DNA of 7,018 nucleotides, taken from Betaproteobacteria bacterium UBA6904 (lineage in GTDB: Bacteria; Pseudomonadota; Gammaproteobacteria; Burkholderiales; SG8-39). The notes under the pieces are model-generated. The model was given only the letters and a program-made list of their open reading frames with translations. It searched no databases and was not told the origin of the DNA. The translations under genes were made by a program, and so were the position numbers. The stretch lies in assembly GCA_002451175.1 (NCBI GenBank), contig DKBI01000207.1, positions 3,275-10,292 on the forward strand, read 5' to 3'. Of the stretch, positions 5,952 to 7,018 are shown piece after piece (within the stretch, counting starts at the first letter, position 1; the number at the start of each line of letters is the position of its first letter).

Positions 5952-6713
5952 TCAGAGCCTCACCTCGATGCCGCGCGCGCGCATGTGCTCCTTCGCCTCG
6001 CGCACGGTGTACTCGCCGAAATGGAAGATGCTCGCCGCGAGCACGGCGTCCGCGCCGCCGGCGAGCACGCCCTCGGCCAGGTGATCGCAGTTGCCCACGC
6101 CGCCCGAGGCGATCACCGGCACGCTCACCGCCTCGGCGACCGCGCGCGTCAGCTCGAGATCGAATCCGTCGCGCGTGCCGTCGCGATCCATGCTCGTCAG
6201 CAGGATCTCCCCGGCGCCCGCAGCCGTCACGCGCTCGGCCCAGCCGATCGCATCGAGGCCCGTCGGATTGCGACCGCCGTGGGTGTACACCTCCCAGCCG
6301 CCGGATGCGCGCCGCTTGCAGTCGATCGCCACGACGATGCACTGGCTGCCGACGCGGTCCACCGCGCGCCCGACGAGCGCCGGCTCCTGCACCGCGGCGG
6401 TGTTGATGGACACCTTGTCGGCGCCGGCGTTGAGCAGGCGCCGCACGTCCTCGACCCGGCGCACGCCGCCGCCCACCGTGAGCGGGATGAACACCTGCTC
6501 GGCCACGCGCTCGATGACGTGCAGGATGATGTCGCGCTGGTCCGAGCTCGCCGTGATGTCGAGGAACGTCAGCTCGTCCGCCCCCTCGCGGTCGTAGCGC
6601 GCCGCGACCTCCACCGGGTCGCCGGCATCGCGCAGCCCGACGAAATTGACGCCCTTCACCACCCGGCCCGCGGTCACGTCGAGACAGGGAATCACGCGTT
6701 TCGCGAGCCCCAT
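5952..6713 (-). CDS. hisF: imidazole glycerol phosphate synthase subunit HisF
   Basis: HisF is the cyclase subunit of IGP synthase. It uses ammonia delivered by the glutaminase HisH to convert PRFAR to imidazole-glycerol phosphate and AICAR, a branch into purine synthesis. The 253-residue (beta/alpha)8 barrel begins [19 protein letters not shown], with catalytic Asp12, and has the second catalytic Asp131 in VVAIDCKR (127-134). Phosphate-binding glycine motifs are TVGGGVR (79-85) and IASGGVG (201-207), with a further TSMDRDGT at 173-180. Length and motifs are those of a complete, active enzyme. The ATG at 6713 has GAGG seven bases upstream and follows the hisA stop by two bases. HisH is not visible but is expected upstream of hisA. 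Confidence 0.97.
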   Translation of the reverse strand: MGLAKRVIPCLDVTAGRVVKGVNFVGLRDAGDPVEVAARYDREGADELTFLDITASSDQRDIILHVIERVAEQVFIPLTVGGGVRRVEDVRRLLNAGADKVSINTAAVQEPALVGRAVDRVGSQCIVVAIDCKRRASGGWEVYTHGGRNPTGLDAIGWAERVTAAGAGEILLTSMDRDGTRDGFDLELTRAVAEAVSVPVIASGGVGNCDHLAEGVLAGGADAVLAASIFHFGEYTVREAKEHMRARGIEVRL

Positions 6714-6715
6714 GC

Positions 6716-7018
6716 TCAGGCCTCGCGGGGCGGGGGCGTGACCGCGGCGTGGGCCTGCTTGAAATCCAGCTTGCCTTCGTACAGCGCGCGCCCGGCGATG
6801 ACGCCGATCACGCCCTCGGGCTCGAGCGTCGACTGCACGCGCTTCACGTCGTCCAGATTGTGCAGGCCGCCGCTCGCGATGAGCGGGGTCTTGATCGCCT
6901 GCGCTAGCCGCAGCGTGGCCTCGACGTTGATGCCGTCCAGCATGCCGTCGCGGCCGATGTCGGTATAGATGAGCGCCTCGACGCCGTAGTCCTCGTACTT
7001 CTTCGCCAGGTCGATCAC
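6716..7018 (-). CDS. hisA: HisA, ProFAR isomerase (C-terminal part)
   Basis: HisA isomerises ProFAR to PRFAR, the substrate of HisF; it is a (beta/alpha)8 barrel related to HisF. Only the last 100 residues are present; the frame is open to the window edge, and the GTG at 7018 is an internal Val codon. The fragment contains [15 protein letters not shown], whose Thr-Asp pair marks the catalytic C-terminal half, the phosphate-binding [12 protein letters not shown], and [15 protein letters not shown], all typical of HisA rather than HisF. About 145 N-terminal residues should lie beyond the window. A proline-rich end (TPPPREA) is probably disordered. The gene precedes hisF by two bases. Confidence 0.95.
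   Translation of the reverse strand: MIDLAKKYEDYGVEALIYTDIGRDGMLDGINVEATLRLAQAIKTPLIASGGLHNLDDVKRVQSTLEPEGVIGVIAGRALYEGKLDFKQAHAAVTPPPREA

Noticed and set aside
5598..6968. A 456-codon open frame on the + strand antisense to hisI, hisF and hisA.
   Set aside because: All three opposing genes have intact catalytic motifs and normal lengths; the + strand product has low-complexity Arg/Ala/His composition.

Overview
The window is gene-dense, GC-rich (by eye about two thirds G+C or more) chromosomal DNA. It most likely comes from a betaproteobacterium of the Burkholderiales/Rhodocyclales type. Three things support this: the order hisA-hisF-hisI-hisE-HIT-tatA-tatB-tatC, separate rather than fused hisI and hisE, and a TatA beginning [10 protein letters not shown] with His at position 8. 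This placement is inference from gene order and protein style; no database search was run.

Layout. Positions 1-3362 (+ strand) hold the end of an operon for a branched-chain amino acid type (HAAT family) ABC importer. It contains the C-terminal part of a LivF/UrtE-like ATPase (1-443), a LivH-like permease (440-1462), a LivM-like permease (1468-2523) and an alpha/beta hydrolase (2520-3362). Two of the three junctions are ATGA stop/start overlaps, so the genes are probably translated as a coupled set. The substrate-binding protein and the second ATPase are not in the window. Positions 3359-7018 (- strand) hold the end of a histidine biosynthesis operon that continues into protein export: hisA (partial), hisF, hisI, hisE, a HIT-family hydrolase, tatA, tatB and tatC. 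Four-base overlaps join hisI/hisE, hisE/HIT and tatB/tatC, and the other gaps are 2 to 60 bases.

The two operons converge and meet at one CTAG tetranucleotide (3359-3362), which supplies the TAG stop of the hydrolase on one strand and of tatC on the other. There is no intergenic space and no visible intrinsic terminator there.

How the genes work together: HisI and HisE process the phosphoribosyl-ATP intermediate, HisA isomerises ProFAR, and HisF (with HisH, outside the window) makes imidazole-glycerol phosphate. TatA, TatB and TatC form the twin-arginine translocase for folded proteins. The HIT protein is probably a nucleotide phosphoramidase carried in the same transcript. The ABC proteins import an unidentified small amide or amino-acid-like solute, and the hydrolase may act on it or on a related compound.

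No stretch over 300 bases lacks a gene; the longest gap is the 60 bases between tatA and tatB. I saw no tRNA, rRNA, CRISPR array, insertion sequence or defence-type system. The content is mostly ordinary. The most interesting signals are regulatory: a stable hairpin between tatA and tatB combined with very unequal Shine-Dalgarno sequences, a 10-bp inverted repeat late in tatB, and the shared CTAG stop.
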